Shown piece after piece: positions 22,808 to 32,943 of a stretch of DNA of 64,000 bases. The position numbers and the translations under genes are program-made. The stretch's first letter is position 1; every line of letters begins with the position of its first letter. Where the stretch lies: contig JAQWQD010000030.1 in assembly GCA_029244985.1 (NCBI GenBank), positions 62,001-126,000 of the forward strand, read 5' to 3'. The notes under the pieces are model-generated. The model saw only the letters and a list, made by a program, of their open reading frames with translations, was not told where the DNA came from and did no database searches. The DNA comes from Gammaproteobacteria bacterium. Its GTDB lineage: Bacteria; Pseudomonadota; Gammaproteobacteria; Pseudomonadales; Pseudohongiellaceae.

Positions 22808-23857
22808 CTAATTCGAACTCTTATCGAACTTTTTTTCTAACTTTTTTTCTAACTTTTTTAGTCTCTTAACAATACTGTCCAACTGCTGGAAATGAATATT
22901 ACTCCGTTTCCATTCCGATGTTTTCATATGCCAGGTTCCGGAAGAGTATACCCCAGGCTCACTGATCGATTCGCTAACCAAGGTCCTGGCGCTAACGTGG
23001 ACTTTGTCGCCAATCGATATATGTCCCACTGCACCTGACCCTCCGCCCATAACACAGTGCTTACCGATAATTACACTACCAGCAATGCCGGTACAGCCAC
23101 AGATAATAGAATTCTCTCCAATCTTACAGTTATGTCCAATTTGCACTTGGTTATCAATTTTTACCCCATCACAGATTACGGTGTCTTCTAAGGCTCCTCT
23201 ATCTATCGAGGAACAGGAACCTATCTCTACATCATTGCCAATAACTACACCTCCGAGCTGACGAATTTTAACGGATTTTTCTCCATCAAATGCAAACCCA
23301 AACCCGTCGGCACCAATTACCGATCCAGAATGAATAATGGCGTTATCGCCGATCGTTACTCGATGGTAAATTGAGACATTACTACGAAGGTCGCAATTGC
23401 TTCCAAGTTCGACGTTTTCTCCAATAAAACAACCACTTCCAATACTGCAGGTTTCACCTATTTTAACATTTGCCTCTATAACTACGTTTGGCCCTATATA
23501 GACGGAACCTGCCAGATCAGCAGTCTCATGAATGGACGCCGATGGATGCACAGAAGCCTCACGAATGGAAGCATCATCAAAAAGAGCTGTAGCTTCCGCA
23601 AAGCTAACATAAGGCGCCTTGGAAATAAGTGCATTATATTTACAACTTGCCGCATACTTAGCTTCTACAATGACTGCTGAAGCATTACATGTTTTCAATT
23701 GACTTACGTAGGAAGGGTTACTTAAAAAAGTTAACTGGCCAGCGGCTGAATTTTTGAGTGTTCCAAGACTGGATATGTTGCACTGGCCATCACCGACCAA
23801 TTGCAAGTTTAAAAGAGTTGCAATTTCGCCCAGGGTAAAACTTTTATTGTGTACCAC
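22808..23857 (-). CDS. lpxD: UDP-3-O-acylglucosamine N-acyltransferase
   Basis: LpxD adds the N-linked hydroxyacyl chain in the third step of lipid A synthesis. The 349-residue protein has an N-terminal uridine-binding domain (FTLGEIATLLNLQLVGD, LTFLSNPSY), a long hexapeptide beta helix with the catalytic histidine in QVQIGHNCKIGENS, and a C-terminal helix. The last 20 residues are a short Lys/Leu/Glu repeat (LKKLEKKLEKKF), encoded by a 12-nt tandem repeat at about 22828-22862, an extension that looks like a local slippage product. The gene lies between skp and fabZ, the standard order. Confidence 0.97.
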   Translation of the reverse strand: MVHNKSFTLGEIATLLNLQLVGDGQCNISSLGTLKNSAAGQLTFLSNPSYVSQLKTCNASAVIVEAKYAASCKYNALISKAPYVSFAEATALFDDASIREASVHPSASIHETADLAGSVYIGPNVVIEANVKIGETCSIGSGCFIGENVELGSNCDLRSNVSIYHRVTIGDNAIIHSGSVIGADGFGFAFDGEKSVKIRQLGGVVIGNDVEIGSCSSIDRGALEDTVICDGVKIDNQVQIGHNCKIGENSIICGCTGIAGSVIIGKHCVMGGGSGAVGHISIGDKVHVSARTLVSESISEPGVYSSGTWHMKTSEWKRSNIHFQQLDSIVKRLKKLEKKLEKKFDKSSN

Positions 23858-23889
23858 CTGGCACTATCCGTAGTCTAATGTACGCTTCA

Positions 23890-24423
23890 TTAATTTTCAG
23901 AGGTTTCCACAGGTTGCGAATTTTCATTTAATTTTGCAGTTACTCTAGCAGTAATATCCAAAACTGGCGCGAAATAAGGTGCCGAGTCAACATTAAGAAT
24001 TAAGTCGAAACCACCCTCTGCAACTACATCAGTAACAGCTGCCGCTAATTCTTCTTGCATACTTTGCAAAAATTCTTGGTTTTTTTCTTGCAAAGCTGCC
24101 TGCACTCGCTCTTGAATCAATTGCAGTTGCACCTGCAAATCTTGGGCATTGGAATTCATCCGGCGAACTTCATCTTCAGTCATCACAGCTTCGTTCTGCT
24201 GATACTCTTCTTGCAAGGTTTGAAGCTGATCAGTGAGATCATTTGCTCTTGTTTGGTCTTGATTAAATTCTTGCTCAAGCTCTTCTTGGACAATCCTAGC
24301 CGCATCGGAATTAAAAAGCGCCTGTAGAGCGTTAAGCACTCCGATTTTTGTATCCTGAGCATAAATACCTTGAGAGAACAGAGCCAAGCTCAAGGCGACA
24401 ATTAAATTCTTTACCGTTTTCAC
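23890..24423 (-). CDS. skp: Periplasmic chaperone Skp/OmpH
   Basis: Skp holds unfolded outer-membrane proteins in the periplasm on their way to BamA. The sequence has a signal peptide ending at about IYAQ, then KIGVLNALQALFNSDAA and a long coiled-coil arm rich in Gln and Glu, then the C-terminal beta segment (GFDLILNVDSAPYFAPVLDIT). I chose the GTG at 24423 (177 residues) because a GGAG ribosome site lies seven bases before it; a TTG at 24441 would add six residues that overlap that site. The bamA-skp-lpxD order is conserved; spacing to bamA is 98 nt. The acidic Gln-rich middle is typical of the divergent OmpH forms. Confidence 0.95.
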   Translation of the reverse strand: MKTVKNLIVALSLALFSQGIYAQDTKIGVLNALQALFNSDAARIVQEELEQEFNQDQTRANDLTDQLQTLQEEYQQNEAVMTEDEVRRMNSNAQDLQVQLQLIQERVQAALQEKNQEFLQSMQEELAAAVTDVVAEGGFDLILNVDSAPYFAPVLDITARVTAKLNENSQPVETSEN

Positions 24424-24521
24424 AATTATTCTCCAATTCAAGCCAATAGCTGCTTTATTTTATTCAGCCTGTTTGCTTTAAACTTTAATACTTTAGGCTT
24501 AGCAACCCAAACTTATTTTGT

Positions 24522-27200
24522 TTAAAATCCCGCCCCGACCGTGAAATCAAATTGTTTCGTATCATCACCTTCTCTGTCCCCGAATGGGGCTGCAACATAA
24601 AATGTCAGAGGTCCAAATGGCGAGAGATACGTAACACTTAGCCCGGCCGCGTACCTCAACTCACCAACATCAAAATCGCTACAGTTATTTAGCAAGCTTT
24701 GGCGCTTCGTACAACTGGTCGAAAATACATTCCCAGCGTCAATAAAAAGAGTTGACCTCACTCGACTTGCATCAGGTACGAATGGCAGCGGAAACAACAG
24801 CTCCAATGACGCAGTGGTGAGTATATTACCACCAAAACTGTCATAATCGTCATCCAGATAGAAATTTTGTACAGCAAGTTGCACTTGCGGATCACCATTA
24901 GCATCCAGGACCAGGTTGCCCGAAGAATCTACAAATGGCTGAGTCTCGTAGCCAAAATCATTGTTAATTTGAGCCGTGCCGTCAGGGTTACGCAAAATGT
25001 TACCTTGCTCATCACGAGCTAAAGTAATGCCGTTTTGTGTCAAATATCGCCCCCCCGCAGTACTTCGAGGCCCTAAACTGTTTTCTTCATAGCCGCGCAA
25101 TTGGCCACCACCTCGAATCAGACCGCCAGCGAAAAAGTTATTAAAAAACGGTAATTCGTCAGATTCACCGTAACCTATTCCATAACCTATATTCATACGC
25201 AATCCGATAGCCCATTCACGGTTCTGACTAATAGGCCAATAGATCTGATTAGAATAATTCAAACGGGCGTATTGCAAATCAGAACCAGGCAAGGTGACTT
25301 CGAGGTTCAACTGATGCAACGCACCATCATTCGCTAATTGACCGCGATTTAATGTATTGCGAAACCAGTTACCTGTAATAGTAAAGTTATTGAATGTATC
25401 ACCGAACTTATCAACGAAACCAAGGTCTGGGCTTTTCTGCAATTGCAAGTCAGTTAAGTCACGTACATCACCTAGGACCGAATCCACCACGGGACCATCA
25501 AACGGGTTTGCGTTGAATGGAGTAATTATATAATTGTTAGCGTTTTCAAAGAGGACTGGACTAGATTCAATCTCTTGCACAGAGCCATAGCCTGAACTTA
25601 ATTCTGTATGGGTAACTCCCAAATCAAAGCCAATAACTTGTATCTCGCTTAATGGATAACTGAAACTTAAAGAACCACCCCAAGAAGTAGTGTTAAAACT
25701 AGAGACATTAAATGGCGAATCCATTTCCTGCGCAAACAGATTAAACCCGCGACTTACGCCGTCCGGGGTAAAGTAAGGGTCGAGGTATTGAAAATTTAGA
25801 CCTTTAATAAAGCGACTACGATTAACCCCTATCCCAATTGTTCTGCCGGTGCCTAAAAAATTAGCGGCTTGTAGATTTGAACTAAGAAAAAAATCTCCGC
25901 CACCACCCGTGCCAACTGAGAAACTTATAGCGCCGAAATTTTGTTCCAACACATCATAACTCACGTCGATCTGATCTTCAGTGCCAGCTATTTCTTCTGT
26001 CTCAACTTCAACAGATTCAAAATATCCTAAACGCTCAAGCCGAACCTTTGATTGTTCTATGGCTTGGCTGGAAGCCGGCGCACTTTCTAATTGCCGCATT
26101 TCTCGCCGCATTACATCATCGGCAGTAGACACGTTTCCAGCAAAATTAATTCGATTCACATAAGTACGATTACCAGGATCAATAAAGAAGGTAACTTCGA
26201 CAGTTTCTTCATCGTCACTCACTTCTGGAACGCCAGTCGCTTCAGCAAAGGCGTAACCAAGATTCCCTAGGAACTGAACCATGATTTCTTCAGTTCCCGT
26301 CACCAATGCCTGGGAATAAATTTGACCAGGGCGCACAAATATTGCGGCCCGTAAGAGGTTCTCAGCATCTACCAAATCACCCGCTAGATCAACATTCGAA
26401 ACTGTATATTGATCGCCTTCAGTGATATTGACAGTGATATAAACTTCCTCTCTATTAGGAGTAATCGCGATCGGCGTTGAATCAATATTGAATTCCACGA
26501 AGCCATTGTCTAAGTAGAACGATTCCAATCTTTCTAAATCACCTCCAAATTGCTCCCTAGAATAACGATCTCGCCTACTCAAAAACATATACCAAGGCTT
26601 CGTACCGAGCTCAAATAGTTCGAGTAGCTCTTCTTCTTCGAAGGTTTCATTACCTACAACGTTGATATGTCGAATGCGGGATTCTTCCCCTTCATTTATT
26701 TCTAAGCTAATAGCAACTCGATTACGGGGCAGTTCTTCAACCTCAATTTCAACCGAAGCTCCGTAACGACCCCTAGATGAATAGACTTCTTGAATTCCCT
26801 GTTGAATAGCTTCCAATGCAGCCCGCGTAAAAATTTGTCCTTCTGCTATTTCAGCTTGTGCCATGTTATCAAGAATATCTTCGGTCTCAAGCACGCTATT
26901 GCCTTCAATCTCAATCTCAGCAACTGAAGGCCTCTCGAGAACTGTAATAACTAAAATATTTCCTTCGCGAGACACTTCTATCTCATCGAAGTACTCGGAC
27001 TGAGAAAGCTCACGGATAATTTGTGCGGGTGCTGTGGCAGTTACTTCATCACCTATACCTACTGGTAACAAATTATAAATAATTCCTGGAGAGATACGTT
27101 GATAACCATCAACAATAATATCCGCGATGACAAAATTTTGTGCTCTGGAAGTATTGGAAAATCCAAAAACCACTAGCAAACAAAAAACCATTTTTTTCAT
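24522..27200 (-). CDS. bamA: Outer-membrane protein assembly factor BamA, with enlarged loop 6
   Basis: BamA is the Omp85-type core of the machine that inserts beta-barrel proteins into the outer membrane. The 892-residue protein has a signal peptide (cut near residue 20), five POTRA domains to about 420, and a C-terminal barrel ending in Phe892, the expected terminal aromatic residue. The conserved loop-6 motif is LRGY at 701-704 (usually VRGF or VRGY). Just after it, at about 714-788, lies an inserted Asp/Asn/Gly/Gln-rich segment absent from E. coli-type proteins, accounting for most of the extra length over the usual 790-810. A shorter insertion lies near 540-600. It follows rseP and precedes skp, the conserved sigma-E-linked order. 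Confidence 0.98.
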   Translation of the reverse strand: MKKMVFCLLVVFGFSNTSRAQNFVIADIIVDGYQRISPGIIYNLLPVGIGDEVTATAPAQIIRELSQSEYFDEIEVSREGNILVITVLERPSVAEIEIEGNSVLETEDILDNMAQAEIAEGQIFTRAALEAIQQGIQEVYSSRGRYGASVEIEVEELPRNRVAISLEINEGEESRIRHINVVGNETFEEEELLELFELGTKPWYMFLSRRDRYSREQFGGDLERLESFYLDNGFVEFNIDSTPIAITPNREEVYITVNITEGDQYTVSNVDLAGDLVDAENLLRAAIFVRPGQIYSQALVTGTEEIMVQFLGNLGYAFAEATGVPEVSDDEETVEVTFFIDPGNRTYVNRINFAGNVSTADDVMRREMRQLESAPASSQAIEQSKVRLERLGYFESVEVETEEIAGTEDQIDVSYDVLEQNFGAISFSVGTGGGGDFFLSSNLQAANFLGTGRTIGIGVNRSRFIKGLNFQYLDPYFTPDGVSRGFNLFAQEMDSPFNVSSFNTTSWGGSLSFSYPLSEIQVIGFDLGVTHTELSSGYGSVQEIESSPVLFENANNYIITPFNANPFDGPVVDSVLGDVRDLTDLQLQKSPDLGFVDKFGDTFNNFTITGNWFRNTLNRGQLANDGALHQLNLEVTLPGSDLQYARLNYSNQIYWPISQNREWAIGLRMNIGYGIGYGESDELPFFNNFFAGGLIRGGGQLRGYEENSLGPRSTAGGRYLTQNGITLARDEQGNILRNPDGTAQINNDFGYETQPFVDSSGNLVLDANGDPQVQLAVQNFYLDDDYDSFGGNILTTASLELLFPLPFVPDASRVRSTLFIDAGNVFSTSCTKRQSLLNNCSDFDVGELRYAAGLSVTYLSPFGPLTFYVAAPFGDREGDDTKQFDFTVGAGF

Positions 27201-27248
27201 TTGTAACTCAAATTTAAGATTGTTTCTTCGCGGCGGGTTAATTTTAAC

Positions 27249-28640
27249 TTACAACAAGCGACTAAAGTCATTGTAAATGGCCAATACCATGATCCCAGAA
27301 ATCATTAAAAGTCCGAGCTGCAACCCCCAAGCCTGAATTCGCTCAGGGACTGGCCTCCTAATTACTGCTTCGATCACGTAATACAACAAGTGTCCCCCAT
27401 CCAATACTGGGATTGGTAATAAATTAAGCACTCCCAATGAAATACTCAGAAGTGCCAGGAATCCCAGATAAACATCCAAGCCGTACGTTGCTGTTTCTCC
27501 AGCAACTTGAGCAATCGTTATTGGCCCATTAATATTCTTTACAGAGATTAAACCAATGACCATTTTCTTGACTGAGTCGAGAACAAAGATCGATTTATCC
27601 CATGTCTCTTGTAACGCCGGCCGAATCGCTGCTAGAGGCCCATAACGGAACTCTCGTAGCATTTCCTGAGGTAGTATCTCAGACAATCGCCCTTGTTGTA
27701 CTTCAGCGCCTATTCTTCCTACTTCCGCACCATCTTCAAGTCTTATAATTTCGGGCCGAATCTCTAACCCAGTCTCAGTTTCTCCTCGTTGGACCACCAC
27801 ATCCAAAGCTAGTTCCGGGCTGTTTCTAATCACTTCTACCCAATGAGTCCATCCTCTGATGAATTCACCGTTTACACTCAGCACTTCGTCTCCACTCAGC
27901 AGTCCACCCTGCTCAGCGCGTCCGCCCGAGATTACTCCAGCTATTCTAGCTGGGATTTCAATTTGTATAATTCCAAGATCGGAAACTGGATTAGGTTCTG
28001 TGGAACCCCCCATCCAGGACTCAATAGGTATCTCAATTTCACGAACCAAATCTGAACCGACAGGGTTAACAGTGAGCATCAAACTTCCCGTCTCCCCAAG
28101 CCGGCCTAACATTTGCAGCGTCACTTGCTGCCAAATGAGGGTTTCATGCCCGTCAACGGCGAGAATTTCGTCTCCATCGTGCAAACCTGCCATCGCAGCT
28201 GGTGAACCATCAGTCACGCCGCTAACGATTGGCGCGATACCGTTTAATCCATATGAAATGTTGATTACCCAAAAAACAAAAATAGCTAGCAAGAAGTTTG
28301 CAACAGGACCCGCCGCAACAATTGCTATACGCTGCCAAAGAGGCTTGTAGGCAAATGACTCACTGCGCTGACTTGCTGTAGTCGCGGTTTGATCCGACAC
28401 AGTTGTATCTTCCTGCCCCAACATTTTCACATAACCACCCAAAGGAATCGGAGCGATTACGTATTCGACACCATCTTTTCCAATCCAGGATTTAGCCGCC
28501 TTACCAAAACCAATCGAAAACCTGAGAACTTTCACTCCGCAGCGACGTGCAACCCAAAAATGGCCAAATTCGTGAATCGTCACAAGTATTCCCAGTGTAA
28601 CGATCAGAGCAACAGCACTGATTAATATATCTAATATCAT
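27249..28640 (-). CDS. rseP: Site-2 zinc metalloprotease RseP
   Basis: RseP cleaves the membrane segment of RseA after the first periplasmic cut, releasing sigma-E. The 463-residue protein has the zinc-binding HEFGH motif (His23, Glu24, His27) in the first membrane helix, two periplasmic PDZ domains in tandem (about 110-300), and the second catalytic motif LLPIPVLDGGH in the C-terminal membrane region. Here its substrate RseA and sigma factor RpoE are encoded some 28 kb away in the same window. Gene order dxr-rseP-bamA is standard. Confidence 0.97.
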   Translation of the reverse strand: MILDILISAVALIVTLGILVTIHEFGHFWVARRCGVKVLRFSIGFGKAAKSWIGKDGVEYVIAPIPLGGYVKMLGQEDTTVSDQTATTASQRSESFAYKPLWQRIAIVAAGPVANFLLAIFVFWVINISYGLNGIAPIVSGVTDGSPAAMAGLHDGDEILAVDGHETLIWQQVTLQMLGRLGETGSLMLTVNPVGSDLVREIEIPIESWMGGSTEPNPVSDLGIIQIEIPARIAGVISGGRAEQGGLLSGDEVLSVNGEFIRGWTHWVEVIRNSPELALDVVVQRGETETGLEIRPEIIRLEDGAEVGRIGAEVQQGRLSEILPQEMLREFRYGPLAAIRPALQETWDKSIFVLDSVKKMVIGLISVKNINGPITIAQVAGETATYGLDVYLGFLALLSISLGVLNLLPIPVLDGGHLLYYVIEAVIRRPVPERIQAWGLQLGLLMISGIMVLAIYNDFSRLL

Positions 28641-28673
28641 GGTAAGTACTACAGAAAGGCAAATTACTAGCCT

Positions 28674-29870
28674 TTAAGATTGTTGAAATTCCTTCAAAAT
28701 CATATCTTTAGATAAGCATCTAGCTCGCTCATCAATGTTCTGAATAATAGCGAGACTTGCCGCTTCTTCACAAGGTATTTTCGACATAACTTCCTCAATT
28801 ATGAGAGAAATTTCTGAAAATTTTATTTTCTCATCCAAAAAAGCAGCCACAGCAATTTCATTTGCCGCATTAAGTGCAGCGGGGGCTGTGCCTCCGGTAG
28901 TAGCCGCCTCAATACCAAGGCGCAAACAGGGAAATCTATTCAGGTCTGGCTGCCTGAAAGACAATTCAGCAATCTTTACCAAATCCAGCATTTTGGCCTT
29001 GGTGTCTATGCGGCCGGGGTAAGCTAGACCATGAGCAATGGGAACTCGCATATCTGGGTTTGCCATTTGCGCTAATACCGAACCATCACGATAGTAAACC
29101 AATGAATGAACAATGCTCTGCGGATGGATCAGCACCTCGATTTGATGAACTGCCAATCGGAATAGCTGTCGAGCTTCTATAAACTCTAATCCCTTATTCA
29201 TCATCGTGGCAGAGTCAACGGAAATCTTTCTTCCCATCTTCCATTTTGGATGTTTGCAAGCTTGTTCCGGCGTAAATTCGGCGAAATCTGTTAAAGGAGC
29301 ATCCAGAAATGGGCCTCCAGATGCAGTTAAAACAACTTTACTGACGTTTTCGAACTGTGACCTAACCACACCTCTGGTAGAAATAGGCAGACATTGAAAA
29401 ACCGCATTATGCTCACTATCAATTGGAATAACTTCAGCACCGGACCGGGTTGCCGTTTGCATGAAGAGATCGCCTGACATGACGAGTGCTTCTTTATTCG
29501 CCAGCAATAAGCGTTTACCTGACATTACTGCAGCAAGTGATGCCGACAACCCCGCCGCGCCAACAATGGCCGCCATGACCACATCAACTGCTTCAGCTGA
29601 AGCAATCTCATCAAGAGCTGCGGGCCCAATTCTCAATTCAGTATCACAGTTGGCGTTGATTAATTGTCGAGAAAAATCATCTGCACAAGAGTTATCAACT
29701 AAAACCGCAATAGAGGGATTAAACTCTTTACATTGTTCGAGTAATAATTTGCTGTTGCGATGGGCGCTTAATGCAAAGACTTCGAATTCAGATGAATTTC
29801 GAATTACATCTAACGTACTCTCGCCAATAGAGCCGGTAGAACCAAGAATTGAAACTTGCTTCGATGTCAT
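28674..29870 (-). CDS. dxr: 1-deoxy-D-xylulose 5-phosphate reductoisomerase
   Basis: Dxr makes methylerythritol 4-phosphate, the first committed intermediate of the MEP pathway, using NADPH. The 398-residue protein has the N-terminal nucleotide loop ILGSTGSIGESTLDVI, the ANKEALVMSG segment, the metal and substrate region IPIDSEHNAVFQCL, TASGGPF, and KMGRKISVDSATMMNKGLE. Together with ispD and ispF this gives three MEP steps in one window. It lies between cdsA (14 nt) and rseP (33 nt), as in Pseudomonas. Confidence 0.98.
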   Translation of the reverse strand: MTSKQVSILGSTGSIGESTLDVIRNSSEFEVFALSAHRNSKLLLEQCKEFNPSIAVLVDNSCADDFSRQLINANCDTELRIGPAALDEIASAEAVDVVMAAIVGAAGLSASLAAVMSGKRLLLANKEALVMSGDLFMQTATRSGAEVIPIDSEHNAVFQCLPISTRGVVRSQFENVSKVVLTASGGPFLDAPLTDFAEFTPEQACKHPKWKMGRKISVDSATMMNKGLEFIEARQLFRLAVHQIEVLIHPQSIVHSLVYYRDGSVLAQMANPDMRVPIAHGLAYPGRIDTKAKMLDLVKIAELSFRQPDLNRFPCLRLGIEAATTGGTAPAALNAANEIAVAAFLDEKIKFSEISLIIEEVMSKIPCEEAASLAIIQNIDERARCLSKDMILKEFQQS

Positions 29871-29884
29871 TCTGAATACACTCT

Positions 29885-30736
29885 TTAACCTATAATCAAA
29901 AAGGTAATAACAAACAGTGGAGTCACCGCGAGCAGCCCATCAATCCGATCCAATATTCCTCCATGACCCGGCAAAATTGAACTACTATCTTTAATATTCT
30001 GATTTCTCTTCAACATACTTTCCAGTAGATCTCCGATTACATCGAACAATGTAACGCAGAGACTAAGAACCATTAGTGCTAAAATTTTTTGTGGGCTCAA
30101 TTCAAGAACGTAGTTGTTCATTAGTGCTATCAATAAGAGGCCTAAAAATAGACAAGCAACCAAGCTTCCCCATACTCCTTCCCAGGATTTGTTCGGACTT
30201 AATGCAGGGGCTAGCTTTCTCCTACCAAATTTTTTGCCAGCAAAATAAGCGCCGATGTCAGCTGCGGCCACCATAATAACCAAAGCCAGCACTAAATATC
30301 CCATTGGATCCAAATATTTAAGCTGAATAATGCCGGCGCAAGCTGGAAGCAATGCCATCAAACCCATCACAGCGATTTTAGACTTATCATTCCACCATTC
30401 AGAATTTTCGGGATAACCAAAAAGCATAAGAAAGGCTAGCATCCAGAATAAGATCCCCAGACCCAATAATATTAAAGTGCGGTCGCTGCTTATCATTTTG
30501 ACTTCCGGATAAACACCCAAGAAAGGAAATAAAGCCATTGTCATGACAGCTAAAGTTGCAAGATATGAAACCTTTGAGCTATGTTGAGACAAGCCGATTA
30601 ATCCGGCCCATTCCCAAGCGGCGATTAATACTATAAGTGCAATAAACAGAGAAAAAACAAATGGACTAAAAAGCATAGTAGCTATAATAAATGTAAGTGC
30701 TAATACAATTGCCGTTATTATCCGCTGCTTAAGCAT
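29885..30736 (-). CDS. cdsA: Phosphatidate cytidylyltransferase (CDP-diglyceride synthase)
   Basis: CdsA activates phosphatidic acid with CTP to CDP-diacylglycerol, the branch point for phospholipid synthesis. It is a polytopic membrane protein with about eight hydrophobic segments, the SPNKSWEGVWGS loop, and the C-terminal CDP-synthase signature spanning DVIGDLLESMLKR and KDSSSILPGHGGILDR-D. I chose the ATG at 30736 (283 residues), just after the uppS stop and preceded by GGGATGG; the longer reading from a TTG at 30754 overlaps uppS and is less likely. The uppS-cdsA-dxr order is conserved. Confidence 0.97.
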   Translation of the reverse strand: MLKQRIITAIVLALTFIIATMLFSPFVFSLFIALIVLIAAWEWAGLIGLSQHSSKVSYLATLAVMTMALFPFLGVYPEVKMISSDRTLILLGLGILFWMLAFLMLFGYPENSEWWNDKSKIAVMGLMALLPACAGIIQLKYLDPMGYLVLALVIMVAAADIGAYFAGKKFGRRKLAPALSPNKSWEGVWGSLVACLFLGLLLIALMNNYVLELSPQKILALMVLSLCVTLFDVIGDLLESMLKRNQNIKDSSSILPGHGGILDRIDGLLAVTPLFVITFLIIG

Positions 30737-30737
30737 T

Positions 30738-31514
30738 TTAAGAACCCATCCCAAGGTGGTTTTTCTTATCTTCTAATTTGGCGTCTTCCTCAACGTCATG
30801 GCCACCGTAGCGACGTTGTCGCGATGCGTAATCATCCAATGCGATCTGTAATTGAGCATCATCAAAGTCGGGCCAATAGCAATTAGTAAAATACAATTCA
30901 GTGTAAGCAAACTGCCATAACAGAAAGTTGCTGATGCGATGTTCGCCTCCAGTTCTTAAACAAAAATCAGGGTCTGGATAATTGCTTAAACTAGTGAAGC
31001 TATGAACTAGATCGATATCAATTTCATCAAGTTCTAGATCTCCATTTTTCACTTTCTTGGCGATTAATTTGCTGGCATTACTGAGATCCCATCTACCTCC
31101 ATAATCAGCAGCTACGATTACAGTGGTTCCAGTATTTTTTCTAGTAAGTGCCTCGACTTCAGCCATCATTGCTAATAGTCTTGCAGGAAGTTCTAACCGA
31201 TTACCAATGAACCTCAAACGCACATTATTTTTATTTAACTGCCCAATTTCTATGCGCTTTAAGACTGTCAAGAACAATGCCATGAGGCTCTGTACTTCTT
31301 TAGCGGGACGCATCCAATTCTCAGAGCTAAAAGCGAATAAGGTAAGATAATCGATGCCGCGACGAACACAGGAATTAACTATTTCTCGTGCAGCTTCAGC
31401 ACCATGGCGATAACCTGACTTAGGCTCTAACCCATTAAGTTTAGCCCAGCGTTTATTGCCATCCATGATTATTGCAATGTGGTTAGGTAATTTTTTTTTA
31501 GTGTCAGGTGTCAT
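30738..31514 (-). CDS. uppS: Undecaprenyl diphosphate synthase (cis-prenyltransferase)
   Basis: UppS extends farnesyl diphosphate with isopentenyl diphosphate to the C55 lipid carrier used for peptidoglycan and lipopolysaccharide. The 258-residue protein has the catalytic IIMDGNKRWAK motif (Asp18), GYRHGAEAAREIV, LFAFSSENWMRP, and the C-terminal LRTGGEHRISNFLLWQFAYTE signature. It lies between frr (66 nt) and cdsA, conserved order. Its product is recycled by the uppP and DUF368 proteins of the same window. Confidence 0.98.
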   Translation of the reverse strand: MTPDTKKKLPNHIAIIMDGNKRWAKLNGLEPKSGYRHGAEAAREIVNSCVRRGIDYLTLFAFSSENWMRPAKEVQSLMALFLTVLKRIEIGQLNKNNVRLRFIGNRLELPARLLAMMAEVEALTRKNTGTTVIVAADYGGRWDLSNASKLIAKKVKNGDLELDEIDIDLVHSFTSLSNYPDPDFCLRTGGEHRISNFLLWQFAYTELYFTNCYWPDFDDAQLQIALDDYASRQRRYGGHDVEEDAKLEDKKNHLGMGS

Positions 31515-31579
31515 TTTTGAGGAAAGTTAAATTGAGCACCTGTTTTACTCGATAAAATTGCAAAGAACTTTAATTAGAA

Positions 31580-32137
31580 TCAAAACGATAATAGATCTGC
31601 TTCTTTCACCTGATAGGTAGATTCAATGGCGGCGATATACTTATCAGTCAATTTCTGCACTTGATCTTCTGATCTGCGCTGGTCATCTTCACTAATCTTT
31701 TTCTCCTTTTCCAGATCTTTGAAGTCAGTATTTGCATCCCTGCGTATATTACGAATAGCAACTCTAGCATTTTCCACTTCATTCTTTGCTTGTTTTGTAT
31801 ATTGGCGTCTAGTTTCTTCTGTTAACGGAGGCATAGGAACACGAATTGTATCTCCATTATTAGATGGATTAAGCCCAAGGTCAGATTTTAAAATTGCTTT
31901 TTCGATTTCTCCAATTTGATTTTTCTCCCAAGGAGAAATAATCAAAGAGCGACCCTCTTCCACATTTACATTCGCTAATTGGTTCAAGGGTGTTTCAGAG
32001 CCATAATAAGAAACCATAACGCTATCCAATATGCTCGGGTGCGCACGTCCTGTGCGAATTTTTTTAAAGGCATCTTCCAATGAAGCGACACTTTTTTGCA
32101 TTCTTTCTTCTGTGTCCGCGATTATTTCATCGATCAT
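31580..32137 (-). CDS. frr: Ribosome recycling factor
   Basis: RRF splits post-termination ribosomes together with EF-G. The 185-residue protein has the standard length and the expected segments: an N-terminal helix (MIDEIIADTEERMQKSV), KIRTGRAHPSILDSV, YYGSETPLNQLANV, the hinge, IRVPMPPLTEETRR, and the C-terminal helix with RRSEDQVQKLTDKYI. The pyrH-frr-uppS order is conserved. Confidence 0.98.
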   Translation of the reverse strand: MIDEIIADTEERMQKSVASLEDAFKKIRTGRAHPSILDSVMVSYYGSETPLNQLANVNVEEGRSLIISPWEKNQIGEIEKAILKSDLGLNPSNNGDTIRVPMPPLTEETRRQYTKQAKNEVENARVAIRNIRRDANTDFKDLEKEKKISEDDQRRSEDQVQKLTDKYIAAIESTYQVKEADLLSF

Positions 32138-32189
32138 GGTCGCTCCCTTTTCCTATTTACTATCACTCGCATCAATCAATACGGAGTTC

Positions 32190-32909
32190 TTACTCTATTA
32201 ATGTGCCGTCTAGCTTCCCCATAACATTGTCTAGCAATGCACCTGAGCGATGCATATTGAATACTTTAATCGGAATCTGATGATCGCGACTCAAGCAGAT
32301 AGCAGTCAGATCCATTACTCCTAGTTTCTTCTCTAGTACTTCATCATAGGTTAGTTTGTCAAATTTTACTGCTTCGGAATCAGTTTCTGGATCAGCAGAA
32401 TAAACACCATCGACTTTTGTTGCTTTAAGAATTAAATCTGCATCAATCTCAATACCTCTCAAGCAAGCCGCAGAATCCGTAGTAAAGAATGGATTTCCAG
32501 TGCCAGCTGAGAATATAACAACATCCCCGGCATTGAGATGGCGGATCGCCGTTCGTCGATCATAGTGCTCAACCACACCACTCATTTGAATCGCGGACAT
32601 AACCCGTGTAGGAATATTTGCCCGCTCCAAGGCATCTCGCATTGCCAGTGCATTCATGACGGTTGCTAGCATCCCCATATGATCACCGGTAACTCGCTCC
32701 ATGCCTGCTGCATTTAATTCAGCGCCACGAAAAAGATTACCACCACCGATGACCATACCTACTTGAACACCCAAACCGACCAATTGACCAACTTCAACAG
32801 CCATACGATCAAGCACTTTCGGATCGATCCCAAAATCCACTTCGCCCGTTAAGGCTTCACCACTCAACTTAAGCAGTATACGATTATATTTTCGTTCTCT
32901 TTTTGGCAT
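32190..32909 (-). CDS. pyrH: UMP kinase
   Basis: PyrH phosphorylates UMP to UDP, an essential step in pyrimidine nucleotide supply; the bacterial enzyme is a hexamer of the amino-acid kinase fold. The 239-residue protein has [44 protein letters not shown], and [19 protein letters not shown]. It lies between tsf (34 nt) and frr (52 nt), conserved order. Confidence 0.98.
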   Translation of the reverse strand: MPKRERKYNRILLKLSGEALTGEVDFGIDPKVLDRMAVEVGQLVGLGVQVGMVIGGGNLFRGAELNAAGMERVTGDHMGMLATVMNALAMRDALERANIPTRVMSAIQMSGVVEHYDRRTAIRHLNAGDVVIFSAGTGNPFFTTDSAACLRGIEIDADLILKATKVDGVYSADPETDSEAVKFDKLTYDEVLEKKLGVMDLTAICLSRDHQIPIKVFNMHRSGALLDNVMGKLDGTLIE

Positions 32910-32943
32910 TACGGCATTATTTATCTGTTGAATAAAAGACCTA

